Of a stretch of 64,000 bases of DNA, positions 8,553 to 17,240 are shown piece after piece; the stretch's first letter is position 1; every line of letters begins with the position of its first letter. This DNA comes from Streptomyces griseoflavus. Its GTDB lineage: Bacteria; Actinomycetota; Actinomycetes; Streptomycetales; Streptomycetaceae. A program made the translations under genes and the position numbers. The notes under the pieces were generated by a model, which saw only the letters and a list, made by a program, of their open reading frames with translations, made no database searches and had not been told where the DNA came from. The stretch spans positions 314,425-378,424 of the forward strand of contig NZ_BMUC01000004.1 in assembly GCF_014649995.1 (NCBI RefSeq), written 5' to 3'.

Positions 8553-9758
8553 TCACACCTTCATCTCACCGCTTTCGGGAGCGTCTCCCCACTCCTCCTC
8601 GTAACGCGGCGGCGAGGTGGCCAGCCCCAGAGCCTCGCGCGCGGTGACCGACTCCTTGGGGTCGATCAGGGTCAGACCCTGGTCGGAGTACTCGAAGTAG
8701 GTGTCCTCGTCGGTCGCGGCCGCGGCCTTCGCCCACACCTTCTCGGCCTCGGCCAGTCCGTCGGCGAGGTCGCCGACCGGCTTCCCGGCCGCGGCGGGCC
8801 ACTCGTGCGCGCGCAGCATCCGCGTCTGCTCCGCGAGGGCCGTCGCGACGCCCTCCGCCCAGGCCGTGTGCCCGGGCAGGTCGTCCTCCTCCTCGGGGAC
8901 CTCGTCCAGGGCGGCGTTGAGCACCGCGGCGGCCTCCAGATAGGCCACCTGGTGCTCGTCGAGCGTGGTCTCGTCGCGGCGCAGCGGGCCCGTGATGCGG
9001 GAGCGGCCGTCCCGCTCGCCGAGGACGCAGGTGATCCCGCGGTCGCCGAAGCGCCAGCTCTCCGCGGTCGGGAGGTAGTAGTACACGTCGACGGTGTCGG
9101 GCAGCGCCCAGCGGTCCATGACGTAGCCGTCCAGGAGGTCGTAACACCGGTCGTCGGCCGTCCCGGTGAGGGAGTCCTCGCCGGGGTAGGCGCCGCCGGG
9201 CAGGTCGACGAGGGCGAAGACCTCCCCGTCGTGCTCCCGCGCGCAGGGCACCTTGGTGGCCTCGTCGGCCCAGCCCTCCAGTCCGGTGGGCGAGTTGAAG
9301 CAGTCGCCCTCGCGCAGCGCGAGGACGCTCTCGGCGCGCGCCCCGTCCTTCACGCCCTCCCAGAAGTCGGCCGCGGCCCCGGTGGCGAGCATCAGCGTCC
9401 ACAGGGCGAGTCCGACCGACGACAGCACGGCACCCCCGACGGCCATGCCCCGGCCGCGTTCCCCGCGCCGCTTGATCTGCCGCAGGGCGATCAGCCCCAG
9501 CACCAGCCCGACGGCCGGCACGAAGCACAGGATGCCGAGGACCAGGGCGGCGATGGCGACCCCGTTGACGGCGACGGGCGGCCGGGGTCCGTAGGGGCCG
9601 TAGAGCCCGTAGGGCGCGAACCCGGGCTGCCCCCCGTAGGGGTACTGCGGCGGCGGCTGGGCACCCTGGTGCGGGCCGGCGGGGTACTGGCCCGGGGGGT
9701 CCTGCGGGCCGTGGGGGTGCGGGGGCCCGTAGGGCGGAGGTATGGACACGAGCCGCAT
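8553..9758 (-). CDS. DUF4190 and septum-formation domain membrane protein
   Basis: A 401-residue protein. Residues 1-60 are a Pro/Gly/Tyr/Gln-rich cytoplasmic tail, 62-125 hold two transmembrane helices of the DUF4190 type (VNGVAIAALVLGILCF and a second helix), and the extracellular part begins with LREGDCFNSP and ends its first block with VPCAREHDGEVFA, which matches the septum-formation domain seen in actinobacterial membrane proteins. Its disulfide-capable Cys residues are outside the cell. Function is unknown. It is separated from the downstream GntR gene by about 150 bases. Confidence 0.75.
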   Translation of the reverse strand: MRLVSIPPPYGPPHPHGPQDPPGQYPAGPHQGAQPPPQYPYGGQPGFAPYGLYGPYGPRPPVAVNGVAIAALVLGILCFVPAVGLVLGLIALRQIKRRGERGRGMAVGGAVLSSVGLALWTLMLATGAAADFWEGVKDGARAESVLALREGDCFNSPTGLEGWADEATKVPCAREHDGEVFALVDLPGGAYPGEDSLTGTADDRCYDLLDGYVMDRWALPDTVDVYYYLPTAESWRFGDRGITCVLGERDGRSRITGPLRRDETTLDEHQVAYLEAAAVLNAALDEVPEEEDDLPGHTAWAEGVATALAEQTRMLRAHEWPAAAGKPVGDLADGLAEAEKVWAKAAAATDEDTYFEYSDQGLTLIDPKESVTAREALGLATSPPRYEEEWGDAPESGEMKV

Positions 9759-9778
9759 CGTAAGCGCCGGGTCACGGG

Positions 9779-9813
9779 TCTCACCCCCGGGGGATGCTCC
9801 CCCGGGGGTGAGA
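9779..9813 (-). terminator. Strong hairpin after S8 protease gene
   Basis: TCTCACCCCCGGGGGA pairs with TCCCCCGGGGGTGAGA around a three-base loop, a perfect 16-bp stem. It lies 27 bases downstream of the protease stop codon and before the next gene. Confidence 0.8.
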
Positions 9814-9839
9814 GTGCAGGTCGGCGGGACGGGTCCGCG

Positions 9840-11420
9840 TCAGAACTGCAGGGCCCAGCCGTTGAGACGGCCGCTGTCCCACCAGGCGTTGTCGCTGACG
9901 CGCAGCTTCCAGACGCCGTTCGCCGCCTCCGCGGAGGCGTCGACGGTGTAGGTGGTCCTGATGTCGTCCGCGCTGCCGCCGGTGCCGTACGACTTCAGCG
10001 TGTACGCCGTGCCGTCGGGGGCGATCAGCTGCACCTGGAGGTCACCGATGTAGGTGTGGGTGATGTCGACCTCGACGGACAGGTCCGAGGGCGCGTTGCC
10101 GGAGACGCCGGAGACGGTCACCGGGGACTCGACGGTGGAACGGTCCGCGATGGTGTAGTCGGTGGTGTTCTCGAAGCGGTCACCGGTCGGGGGCGGGGTG
10201 TCGTCCCCCTCGCCCGTGAACAGCAGGCGGTTGGGCGATCCGCTGCCCGGGCTGCCGACGACGCCGGTGGTGGCGGCGGAGGTCAGCGCGGTGGAGACCT
10301 GGGCGGGCGTGGCCGAGGGGTTGGCGGCCAGGTGGAGGGCGGCGGCACCGGCGACGTGCGGGCTCGCCATGGACGTGCCGGAGATGGTGTTGGTGGCCGT
10401 GTCGCTGGTGCGCCAGGCGGAGGTGATGGAGGAGCCCGGTGCGAACAGGTCCAGTACCGAGCCGTAGTTGGAGTAGCTGGCACGGGCGTCGCCGGAGGTG
10501 GTGGCGCCGACGGTGATCGCCTCGGTGACGCGGGCCGGGGACTTGGTGCTCGCGTCGGTGGACTCGTTGCCGGCCGCGACGACGAAGGTGACGCCGGAGG
10601 CGATGGCGTTGCGGACCGCCGTGTCGAGGGCGCTGTCGGCGCCGCCGCCGAGGGACATGTTGGCGACGGCCGGCTTGACCGCGTTGCGCGCCACCCAGTC
10701 GATGCCGGCGACGACCTGGGCGGTGGTGCCGGAGCCGGAGTTGTTCAGCACCCGGACGCCGACGACCTTCGCCTTCTTCGCCACGCCGTAGGCGCTGCCC
10801 GCGACGGTGCCGGCGACATGGGTGCCGTGACCGTGGCCGTCCTGGGCGGTGTTGTCGTTGTCGACGGCGTCGTAGCCGTCGGAGGCACGGCCGCCGAAGT
10901 CGCTGTGGCTGATGCGGACGCCGGTGTCGATGATGTACGCCGTCACGCCCTCCCCGGCACGGTCCGGGTAGGTGTAGGAGCTGTTGAGCGGGAGGTTGCG
11001 CTGGTCGATCCGGTCCAGGCCCCAGGAGGGCGGGCTGGGCTGGGTGCCGGTGACGTGGAAGGTGCGGTTCTGCACCACGGAGGCGACGGCCGGGTCGGCG
11101 GCGAGGCGCTCGGCCTCGGCCGCGGAGGCCTCGACCTCGTAGCCGTTGAGGGCCTTGGTGTAGGTGCGCTCGATCTCGGCACCGTGCTTCTGGGCGACGG
11201 CCCGGCCCTCGGCGCTGCCGGAGCGGGCCCGGTCCGCCTTCAGGGTCACGATGTAGCTGCCGGAGACCGCGTTCGCGTCGCCCGCGTACTGGACGCGGCC
11301 TTCGGGAGCGGCCGGGGCCGCGCCCGCGGGGAGAGCGGAGACGAGACCCGCGACGAGCGCCGCGGAGGCCGCGGCACCGAGGGTGGCCAGTCTTCGCCGG
11401 GGATGACGCATCACTGCCAT
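9840..11420 (-). CDS. Secreted subtilisin-family (S8) serine protease with P domain
   Basis: A 526-residue exported protease. Signal peptide about 1-38 (arginine-rich start, then LATLGAAASAALVAG), inhibitor I9 propeptide about 50-122, S8 catalytic domain about 150-395 with Asp165 (YIIDTG), His201 (GHGTHVAG), oxyanion Asn285 and Ser350 (GTSMASPHVAG), then a short linker with PPPTGD and a C-terminal proprotein-convertase P domain (about 410-526). The I9 domain acts as a folding chaperone and inhibitor and is removed on maturation. ATG at 11420 is chosen because GAGGAGG lies nine bases upstream and the signal peptide follows at once. It has its own strong terminator and appears monocistronic. 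Confidence 0.93.
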   Translation of the reverse strand: MAVMRHPRRRLATLGAAASAALVAGLVSALPAGAAPAAPEGRVQYAGDANAVSGSYIVTLKADRARSGSAEGRAVAQKHGAEIERTYTKALNGYEVEASAAEAERLAADPAVASVVQNRTFHVTGTQPSPPSWGLDRIDQRNLPLNSSYTYPDRAGEGVTAYIIDTGVRISHSDFGGRASDGYDAVDNDNTAQDGHGHGTHVAGTVAGSAYGVAKKAKVVGVRVLNNSGSGTTAQVVAGIDWVARNAVKPAVANMSLGGGADSALDTAVRNAIASGVTFVVAAGNESTDASTKSPARVTEAITVGATTSGDARASYSNYGSVLDLFAPGSSITSAWRTSDTATNTISGTSMASPHVAGAAALHLAANPSATPAQVSTALTSAATTGVVGSPGSGSPNRLLFTGEGDDTPPPTGDRFENTTDYTIADRSTVESPVTVSGVSGNAPSDLSVEVDITHTYIGDLQVQLIAPDGTAYTLKSYGTGGSADDIRTTYTVDASAEAANGVWKLRVSDNAWWDSGRLNGWALQF

Positions 11421-11935
11421 ATGAGGGTTCCTCCTCAGTCGGTGGTGCGTGTGCTGTGGGGGGATGGTGCGGTCGACGCACGTGCCGCACGTGTGGCGGC
11501 ACGAACCAACCGCTGACGAGATCATGTCAATGTCGCGGCCGGGTCCGTGCGTCAGCCGAAAGATTGAGGGTTCCACAGGAATTGCACAAGGGCCCTGCAC
11601 GGACGTCACGCCCCACACCCACGACAACCGGCCGCACCGGCCCCGACAGCAGGACGCCGAACCGACGTCACATACGCCCCAGGGGACCCGCCCGCCCCGC
11701 CGACCCCTCTCCTCCCGGCAGCGGCGCCCGTCCGGCGGCGCCCCGCCGAGCAGAGTCCCTGCACCTGCGCCGGGTCCCCGTGGCGCACCAGGTGGAGCAC
11801 CGGGCGCGCACGGTCGTCGCCGCCGCCGGCAGCGCGTCGGCCCGCCTCGGGTGAAGGGGCGGCGACACGGCCGCGCGGGAGGCCGTGGCCGTGACGTTCC
11901 CAGGGGCGGCCGGGGCGGCCGTGGCCGTGACGTTC
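11421..11935. other. 515-bp intergenic stretch ahead of protease gene
   Basis: No convincing gene. It should contain the protease promoter and leader. GTGCCGC (11482-11488) and GCGGCAC (11496-11502) form an inverted repeat that could be an operator. A 20-bp direct repeat occurs at 11881-11900 and 11917-11936; the second copy runs into the stop codon of the winged-helix gene. The rest is G/C-rich filler. Confidence 0.5.
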
Positions 11936-11936
11936 C
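11881..11936. repeat. 20-bp direct repeat, 36-bp spacing
   Basis: GGCCGTGGCCGTGACGTTCC is present twice, at 11881-11900 and 11917-11936. The second copy overlaps the 3' end of the regulator gene by one base, so a small duplication of the gene's end is likely. Confidence 0.8.
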
Positions 11937-12958
11937 TACGGGCTGCCGGGGCGGCCGTCGTCGCCCGGCAGCCGTCCGAGCAGGTGCCGGCCACGCGGCG
12001 TCAGCCGGTGGGTGACGTGCGCTCCGGCGCGTTCGCTCGCGACGAGTCCGGCGTTCCTGAGCACGGTCAGGTGACCGCTGACCGACGACGCCGGGAGGGC
12101 GAGGCGTGCCGCGACGGCACCCGTGGTGCGGGTGGTCGCCAGCGCCGTGAGCACCCGCGCCCGGTTCGTTCCGAGCAGCCGTGCGAGGGCGGTCTCGTGG
12201 TGCGCTCCCCGCCGGGCGCCGTACGGGTCCTCCGGGTGCAGGGGATACACCACGACGGGAGGCAGCCGGGGGTCGGCTATCGCCACGGGCCGCGTGTGGC
12301 AGAAGAAGGACGGGATCAGGCTCAGACCCCGCCCCCGCAGGCGGATGGTGACGTCCTTGGGGTAGGCCGCGCTGAGGACCGGCTCACGCCACACGAAGGG
12401 CGTGAACGAGGCGAACAGCGCCCCGAGTCCCCCTTCGAGCGCTTCCATCCGGCGCGCCCGGTCGGCCGCGCCGGCGGCCTCGACCTCGCTCCAGTCGGGT
12501 GCGAGCAGGCCGCCGTGGACGGTCCCGACGGCGGTCGCGACGTCGTCGAGCACCGAGCGGTCGCCGGCGGCCAGGCGTCGTGTCCAGGCGGGCAGGGGCC
12601 GGTGGCGGGACGCCTCGCGCACCTCGTGCTCCAGCCGGGCCCGTGAGGTCTCCCGCAGCACGCGCAGCCCGGCGGCCAGCCCCTCCTCCGACTCGGCGGG
12701 GGTGAGGAAGTCCGGCCAGTAGGAGGCGTCGGACGGGGCGAGATCGTGCAGCAGGCGGAACGCGCCCCGCACGTCCGGCCGTCGGGCACGCTCACGCACC
12801 CGGCTGCGCCAGTGGCGCAGCCGGGCCGGGAGCCGGTCCACCGGGGTGGTCAGGACGTGCAGCCCGAGGACGGCCTCCCACATGGGGTCCGGTGAGCGGG
12901 CGAACCGCACGCGGAGGAAGTCGGCAGGGGTGAAGTGGATGCTCAGCGTTCCGGCCAT
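11936..12958 (-). CDS. ArsR-like winged-helix regulator with large N-terminal domain
   Basis: A 340-residue protein. The C-terminal 80 residues are a winged helix of the ArsR type (RVLTALATTRTTGAVAARL, then ALPASSVSGHLTVLRNAGL as the recognition helix and HRLTPRGRHLL as the wing). The N-terminal 250 residues form a domain common in actinobacterial regulators of this group, starting with LSIHFTPADFLRVRFA; no cofactor motif is visible and Cys is rare, so metal sensing is not suggested. The gene is divergent from the M23 peptidase gene, with 224 bases between them, which makes that gene a possible target. Confidence 0.8.
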   Translation of the reverse strand: MAGTLSIHFTPADFLRVRFARSPDPMWEAVLGLHVLTTPVDRLPARLRHWRSRVRERARRPDVRGAFRLLHDLAPSDASYWPDFLTPAESEEGLAAGLRVLRETSRARLEHEVREASRHRPLPAWTRRLAAGDRSVLDDVATAVGTVHGGLLAPDWSEVEAAGAADRARRMEALEGGLGALFASFTPFVWREPVLSAAYPKDVTIRLRGRGLSLIPSFFCHTRPVAIADPRLPPVVVYPLHPEDPYGARRGAHHETALARLLGTNRARVLTALATTRTTGAVAARLALPASSVSGHLTVLRNAGLVASERAGAHVTHRLTPRGRHLLGRLPGDDGRPGSP

Positions 12959-13182
12959 GTCCGGGATGAAACAGCGTCCGGGCGTCCGGCGGAACCCCGC
13001 CCCCGGCCTCCGCGCACCACAACTGCCTGCGCTTTTCGGCCGGCACGGAAAAGCTCCCCACCTCTGGCATGAACACGCTCATACACTCGGCTCCGCGACG
13101 CGAACCGTCCCGCGTGCGCACGCGTCCTGCGGCCGCCGCTCCCCCGAGCCGCCGGCCCACCCTCCCGGAAGGGCCCCGTGCC

Positions 13183-13998
13183 ATGTCATTCAGACGCCTC
13201 CTGTCCGTCCTCCTCACCAGCGCCCTCGGGGCCATGGGCCTGGTCGGCCTCACCGCCGCACCGGCGCAGGCGGCACCGAACTTCAAGGCGCCCTACCCCT
13301 GCGGTCAGCAGTGGACCTACAGCCACCACTCCGCCGAGGTCCGCCTCGCCCTGGACTTCGTACGCTCCGACGGGGGCGCCACCGCGGGAGCCCCCGTGCT
13401 GGCCTCCGCCTCCGGCACGGCCTACCGCTACTACGAGGCGGGCGGCGCCGGCAACTACGTCGTCGTCGACCACGGCGGCGGCTGGAAGACGTACTACTTC
13501 CACCTGGCCGCCTACTCCATCGGCCACGGCCAGGGCGTGGCCCAGGGCCAGCAGATCGGCACGACCGGCTCCACCGGCGCGAGCAGCGGGGCCCACCTCC
13601 ACTACGAGCAGCTCTACAACGGGGTCGGGCAGACCATCCGCATCAACGGCGCGTCCCTCGCCCCGTACCCCGGCTCGTACTACCAGAAGTACCTGACCAG
13701 CGACAACGGTTGCGCCGGCGGCGGCACCTACTGGGTGGACACCTTCGCCGACGCGCCCGGCCACGCCTCGCCCACCAGCACGACCCGGACCGGCACGCTG
13801 TACGCGGGCACCCACTACGTGTTCTGCAAGGTCTGGGGCCGGGAGATCCGCGACGGCGCCGGCAACTACAACCACTGGTGGCTGCGCACCGACCTCGACG
13901 TGGGCCCCGGCAACCAGTACGTCTCCGCGTACTACCTCTCCCGGTGGGGCAACGACCAGGCACGGGACAACAACGGAACCGTCATCCGCGACTGCTGA
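13183..13998 (+). CDS. Secreted M23 (LytM-type) peptidase
   Basis: A 271-residue exported protein. Signal peptide 1-30 (SFRRLLSVLLTSALGAMG, cleavage after AQA). The LytM-like domain (about 35-165) has the HxH metal motif as GAHLHYEQ, with the first His/Asp ligands probably in HHSAEVRLALDF. Typical strands GNYVVVDHGGGWKTYYFHL and GTTGSTGASSG are present. The C-terminal ~100 residues (TYWVDTFADAPGHASPT onwards) are an additional module with SH3-like or wall-binding character. It probably cleaves peptide cross-links in peptidoglycan. ATG 13183 is chosen: GGAAGGG nine bases upstream and a signal peptide right after it. Confidence 0.88.
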   Translation: MSFRRLLSVLLTSALGAMGLVGLTAAPAQAAPNFKAPYPCGQQWTYSHHSAEVRLALDFVRSDGGATAGAPVLASASGTAYRYYEAGGAGNYVVVDHGGGWKTYYFHLAAYSIGHGQGVAQGQQIGTTGSTGASSGAHLHYEQLYNGVGQTIRINGASLAPYPGSYYQKYLTSDNGCAGGGTYWVDTFADAPGHASPTSTTRTGTLYAGTHYVFCKVWGREIRDGAGNYNHWWLRTDLDVGPGNQYVSAYYLSRWGNDQARDNNGTVIRDC

Positions 13999-14142
13999 CC
14001 CGGCGGGCCCGCACCCGCGGGACGGCAGGGGCCGGACCGCCGACCACGTCGGTGCTCCGGCCCCCGCGCCGCTCCGTGCGGGCGCACCGGACAGCGGGAC
14101 ACCACACCCCAACACGCCGTGCGACAAGGGGAATACACTCCT

Positions 14143-15300
14143 GTGACGGAAGTGATCACGGGGGTGACGGGGATGGGCGAGGAGCCCGCTGAACCGGGGC
14201 GGCCGCGCCGGGGGCTGCCGCGCGGCACGCGCGGACGGTTGCTGCTGGCATCCGCGCTGGTGCTCGTGCTCGCGGGCACCGGACTCGGTACGTGGGCGGC
14301 GGACACGTGGCCCTGGCCCAAGGACCGCTACTGCTGGGGCGCCTGGGAAGAGGACAGCGGTCCCGGATTCCTCGGCGACGACGACCTGTCCCGCACCGGC
14401 CAGGAGACGGCGCCCACCCGCGAACATCCGGCCGGCAGCTGCGAGATCACCCTCACCGACGCGTACACGAGCCGTCACGACGGCGACGAGGTCACCGTCA
14501 ACCAGACGGTGACCGTCGAGTACGGCCCGGTCCCGAAGTCCGCGGAGGCCCGGCTCGCGATGGTCCACGACGGTTTCCTGGGCGGCGACATGGTGCCGCT
14601 CCCGGACGGCCTGCCCGGCACGGTGAACGGGCGCGGGGGCCTGCTGGTGCTCCCGGAGTCCTGCGACGCGGAGGACGGCCGGCCGACCGTCGTCACCCTG
14701 CGCGCGTCCGGCACGTACACCAGCGGCTCCTCGTACACCCGCAGCGATCCGGCCGGCCTGGGCGGCGCCCGGCAGGCGGCGGTGCTGCTCGTCGCGGCGG
14801 CCAACCACGGGATGGCCGCGGCCGGTTGCGCACCGGACGAACCGCTGGGGGTCAGCTCGCCGCTCCACGACGTACCGGGCGCGAGGACGCCCGTCTTCAG
14901 CGCCTCCGACGACGTGTGCGGCATCCGGGGCCTGAGCCTCGGCATGGAGGACACCGAGGACCAGATCGGCGCTGCCACCCGCGACCTCCAGACGTGCAGC
15001 GTCCGTGACGACAGCGCCGACGTACCCCACCTGAACCTGGCGATGGTCGCGCAGCCCCGGCTGGCCGCGGTGTTCGACGACATCGCGGGCGAACGGCCCG
15101 TGGCCCGCGGCTGGCGCGGCACGGGCAGCCTCGGCAAGGAGCACGCCATCGCACGGGCCGACTGCGACGGCCGGCCCGTCACCTTCCTGATGGGCGTCTC
15201 CACCGACCCCGACCACCTCGCCGTCTTCGCCAACGCCGTCGCCACCCGCCTGGGTTGCGACCCCATCGCCCCCACCGCCCCCGAGGGAGCCGACCGGTGA
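14143..15300 (+). CDS. Membrane-anchored extracytoplasmic protein, function unknown (paralogue 1)
   Basis: About 385 residues: short cytoplasmic tail, one transmembrane helix (RLLLASALVLVLAGTGLGTW) and a long extracellular part. The latter has two similar lobes with the marks YCWGAW and SCEITL in the first and CGIRGLSLG in the second, and an even set of Cys residues that could form disulfides. No known catalytic motif. The neighbouring downstream gene has the same layout (CWGAL, SCRLT, CGIKGLTLG), so the two are old tandem duplicates. The start is uncertain: GTG 14143 has AAGGGG ten bases before it; ATG 14173 is possible. Confidence 0.7.
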   Translation: MTEVITGVTGMGEEPAEPGRPRRGLPRGTRGRLLLASALVLVLAGTGLGTWAADTWPWPKDRYCWGAWEEDSGPGFLGDDDLSRTGQETAPTREHPAGSCEITLTDAYTSRHDGDEVTVNQTVTVEYGPVPKSAEARLAMVHDGFLGGDMVPLPDGLPGTVNGRGGLLVLPESCDAEDGRPTVVTLRASGTYTSGSSYTRSDPAGLGGARQAAVLLVAAANHGMAAAGCAPDEPLGVSSPLHDVPGARTPVFSASDDVCGIRGLSLGMEDTEDQIGAATRDLQTCSVRDDSADVPHLNLAMVAQPRLAAVFDDIAGERPVARGWRGTGSLGKEHAIARADCDGRPVTFLMGVSTDPDHLAVFANAVATRLGCDPIAPTAPEGADR

Positions 15301-16466
15301 GCAGCACCGCGGACGAGCTGAACGAGGGCGAGCAGCCCCTGCCCGCCGGGCGGGAACCGCTCGGCGAACGGCACCTGCCCCGGTGGCACTGGCGCCGGCT
15401 CCTGCGCGGCCGGATCCGGCCCCTGCTGGCCGCGGGCCTCGCCGGGACACTGCTCGGCGCCGGCGGCACGGCCTGGCAGACGCAGGCCGGACCGTTCGCG
15501 CCGGACGGGGTGTGCTGGGGCGCCCTGTCCCGCGACGACCTCGCCGCGACCTTCCGCGAGCCGGAGAACGTCAAGGCGGTCGAGGCTCCCGTCCTCCACA
15601 GTGAGCGGTCCACGGACGGCCCGAGCGGCAGCTGCCGGCTGACGAACAGCGACGGCGACGCCTGGGCGCTCACCGCCCGGGTGCACCGGCTGGACGACCG
15701 CCGGGGCGACCACCGCACGTGGGCCGACGAGTTCCTCTCCGCCCGTCTCACCCCGCTCGGCGGCGGCCTGCTCGGCATGGCCTCGGACAACCGCGCCTGG
15801 CTCGCCGTCCCGGACGGCTGCCTGGGACGCCCCGGCGACTTCGAGGGGCCGACCGTGGTGGACATCGCGCAGGGCAACTGGATCAGCGACATGGAGCCCC
15901 GCACCAGGGAACGGGACGGGATGGCCCGCATGGTGGTGAAGCTCGTCAACAAGGTCAGCGAGGACCTGGGCTGCACCGGCACGATCGCCGATCCCGTCGA
16001 ACGCCTGCCGGAGGCCACCCGCTACACCCGCGGGGAGAAGCCGGACGCGCTCTGCGGCATCAAGGGGCTGACCCTGGGCGAGAAGCGCCGGCCGCTCCGG
16101 GCCCCCCTGATCACCGACGGACCCGGCCCGGTGCGCACCTGCGACCGGGACATCACCGGCTCCCGGCCGAAACAGCGCCTGATGACCGTCGAGGACCCGA
16201 GGCTGGCCGGGATCTTCACCAGAATGGCGCTGCACGAGGGCGACCGGGTCCGCGCCGCCGCCGGCTTCGGCGGACTCGGCCCCAACCTCGGTGTCTTCCA
16301 GGCCCGTTGCCAGGCGGGCGAGACGGTGTTCGTCGTCCAGTCCCACGAGAGCGGGGCGAGCGCGGACGTACGCGCCCTTTTCCCCCGCTACGTCGAGGCC
16401 GAGGCGGCCCGCCTCGGCTGCGGCCCGCTGAAGCCGGCCCTGCCGCCACCGGGAGGCGGCCGCTGA
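15297..16466 (+). CDS. Membrane-anchored extracytoplasmic protein, function unknown (paralogue 2)
   Basis: 389 residues beginning with GTG at 15297, overlapping the previous stop codon as GTGA, so translation is coupled. A charged cytoplasmic N-terminus of about 35 residues is followed by one transmembrane helix (PLLAAGLAGTLLGAGG) and an extracellular two-lobed region with the same Cys-containing marks as paralogue 1. The pair probably forms a heteromer or acts in the same process at the outer membrane face. No enzyme family recognised. Confidence 0.7.
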   Translation: MSSTADELNEGEQPLPAGREPLGERHLPRWHWRRLLRGRIRPLLAAGLAGTLLGAGGTAWQTQAGPFAPDGVCWGALSRDDLAATFREPENVKAVEAPVLHSERSTDGPSGSCRLTNSDGDAWALTARVHRLDDRRGDHRTWADEFLSARLTPLGGGLLGMASDNRAWLAVPDGCLGRPGDFEGPTVVDIAQGNWISDMEPRTRERDGMARMVVKLVNKVSEDLGCTGTIADPVERLPEATRYTRGEKPDALCGIKGLTLGEKRRPLRAPLITDGPGPVRTCDRDITGSRPKQRLMTVEDPRLAGIFTRMALHEGDRVRAAAGFGGLGPNLGVFQARCQAGETVFVVQSHESGASADVRALFPRYVEAEAARLGCGPLKPALPPPGGGR

Positions 16467-16732
16467 CTCCGGTCCGGCCGCCCCGCCGCGCGCGGCTCGA
16501 CGGGCGGACCCCGAACGGCACGTGCTCCGAGCCGTTCCCGCTCACCCGGACCGGTTCCCCTTCCGGTGACGTCGCGGGGCGGCCGGCGGCCGCGTCACCT
16601 GCGGCGTCGGGGTGGCGCGGGCCCCTCGCCGGGCCGGGCCCGGGAACCGGCTTGCACCGCGCGTCTTCGGGTACAGCGAGGGAATGAGGAACATCTCCGC
16701 GGCATCCGAAACATGATGAAAGGGTCGTTCTG
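16467..16732. other. Intergenic region with promoter of MarR gene
   Basis: No gene visible in 266 bases. The first part is G/C-rich and follows paralogue 2; the last 85 bases carry a SigB-like promoter candidate and the ribosome binding site GAAAGGG of the MarR gene. Confidence 0.45.
16649..16674 (+). promoter_or_regulatory. SigB-type promoter candidate for MarR gene 1
   Basis: GGCT (16649-16652), 16 bases, then GGGTAC (16669-16674). This fits the GNNT-N14-16-GGGTAY pattern known for SigB-family promoters of Streptomyces. It is 58 bases before the MarR start. The pattern is short, so a chance match cannot be excluded. Confidence 0.4.
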
Positions 16733-17230
16733 GTGACCCGTCCCGACGGCCCCGGCGGCGACCGTGAGGAGGAACCGGGCGATGCCCCGGACGCGGTCGC
16801 GCTGGACATCGCCGACGCCGTGGAGAGTCTGACGAACCTGTGGTCGGTGGCCGCTCAGCAGGCAGCGCTGCGCCTGTCCACGCACCAGCTGCGGGCGCTG
16901 CTGGTCCTGGAGGCGGCCACCGAGCTGAACCTGACCGCGCTGGCCGACCGGCTGGGCATCGGTCCCCCCACGGCCAGTCGCCTCTGCGACCGGCTGGAGG
17001 CGGCGGGGATGCTGGAGCGTTCGCTGCATCCGGAGAGGCGCCGGGAGGTCCGGCTGAGCCTGACCGCGCAGGGACACCGCGTACTGGACGACGTCGCGGC
17101 CCGGCGGGCACGGGCCCTGGCGGCCGTGCTGGCCGGCATGGAACCGGCGGAGCGGTCGGCGCTGCGCCACGCCCTGAGGACGTTCCTCGCCGCCCGGATC
17201 CGTGAGCCGCGCCCACCGGGGGCGCCGTGA
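16733..17230 (+). CDS. MarR family regulator 1
   Basis: 165 residues with a MarR winged helix at about 45-140: LSTHQLRALLVLE, LTALADRLGIGPPTASRL (HTH), LEAAGMLERS and a wing RRREVRLSLTAQG. Close in sequence to the second MarR gene at 23400 (both have PPTASRLCDRL or PPSTSRLCDRL at the recognition helix). Each sits beside a PP2C gene of one paralogous type. GTG start with GAAAGGG eight bases upstream. Stops 10 bases before the convergent PP2C gene. Confidence 0.88.
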   Translation: MTRPDGPGGDREEEPGDAPDAVALDIADAVESLTNLWSVAAQQAALRLSTHQLRALLVLEAATELNLTALADRLGIGPPTASRLCDRLEAAGMLERSLHPERRREVRLSLTAQGHRVLDDVAARRARALAAVLAGMEPAERSALRHALRTFLAARIREPRPPGAP

Positions 17231-17240
17231 CCGGGCGGGT

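Noticed and set aside
8805-11516. Very long plus-strand open frame opposite the DUF4190 and protease genes
   Set aside because: Gly/Val/Arg-rich translation with no domain; antisense of two clearly recognised genes; typical false frame at this GC content.
13186-15450. Long minus-strand frame across the M23 peptidase and the anchored protein
   Set aside because: Covers real genes with signal peptides and ribosome binding sites on the other strand; no domain.
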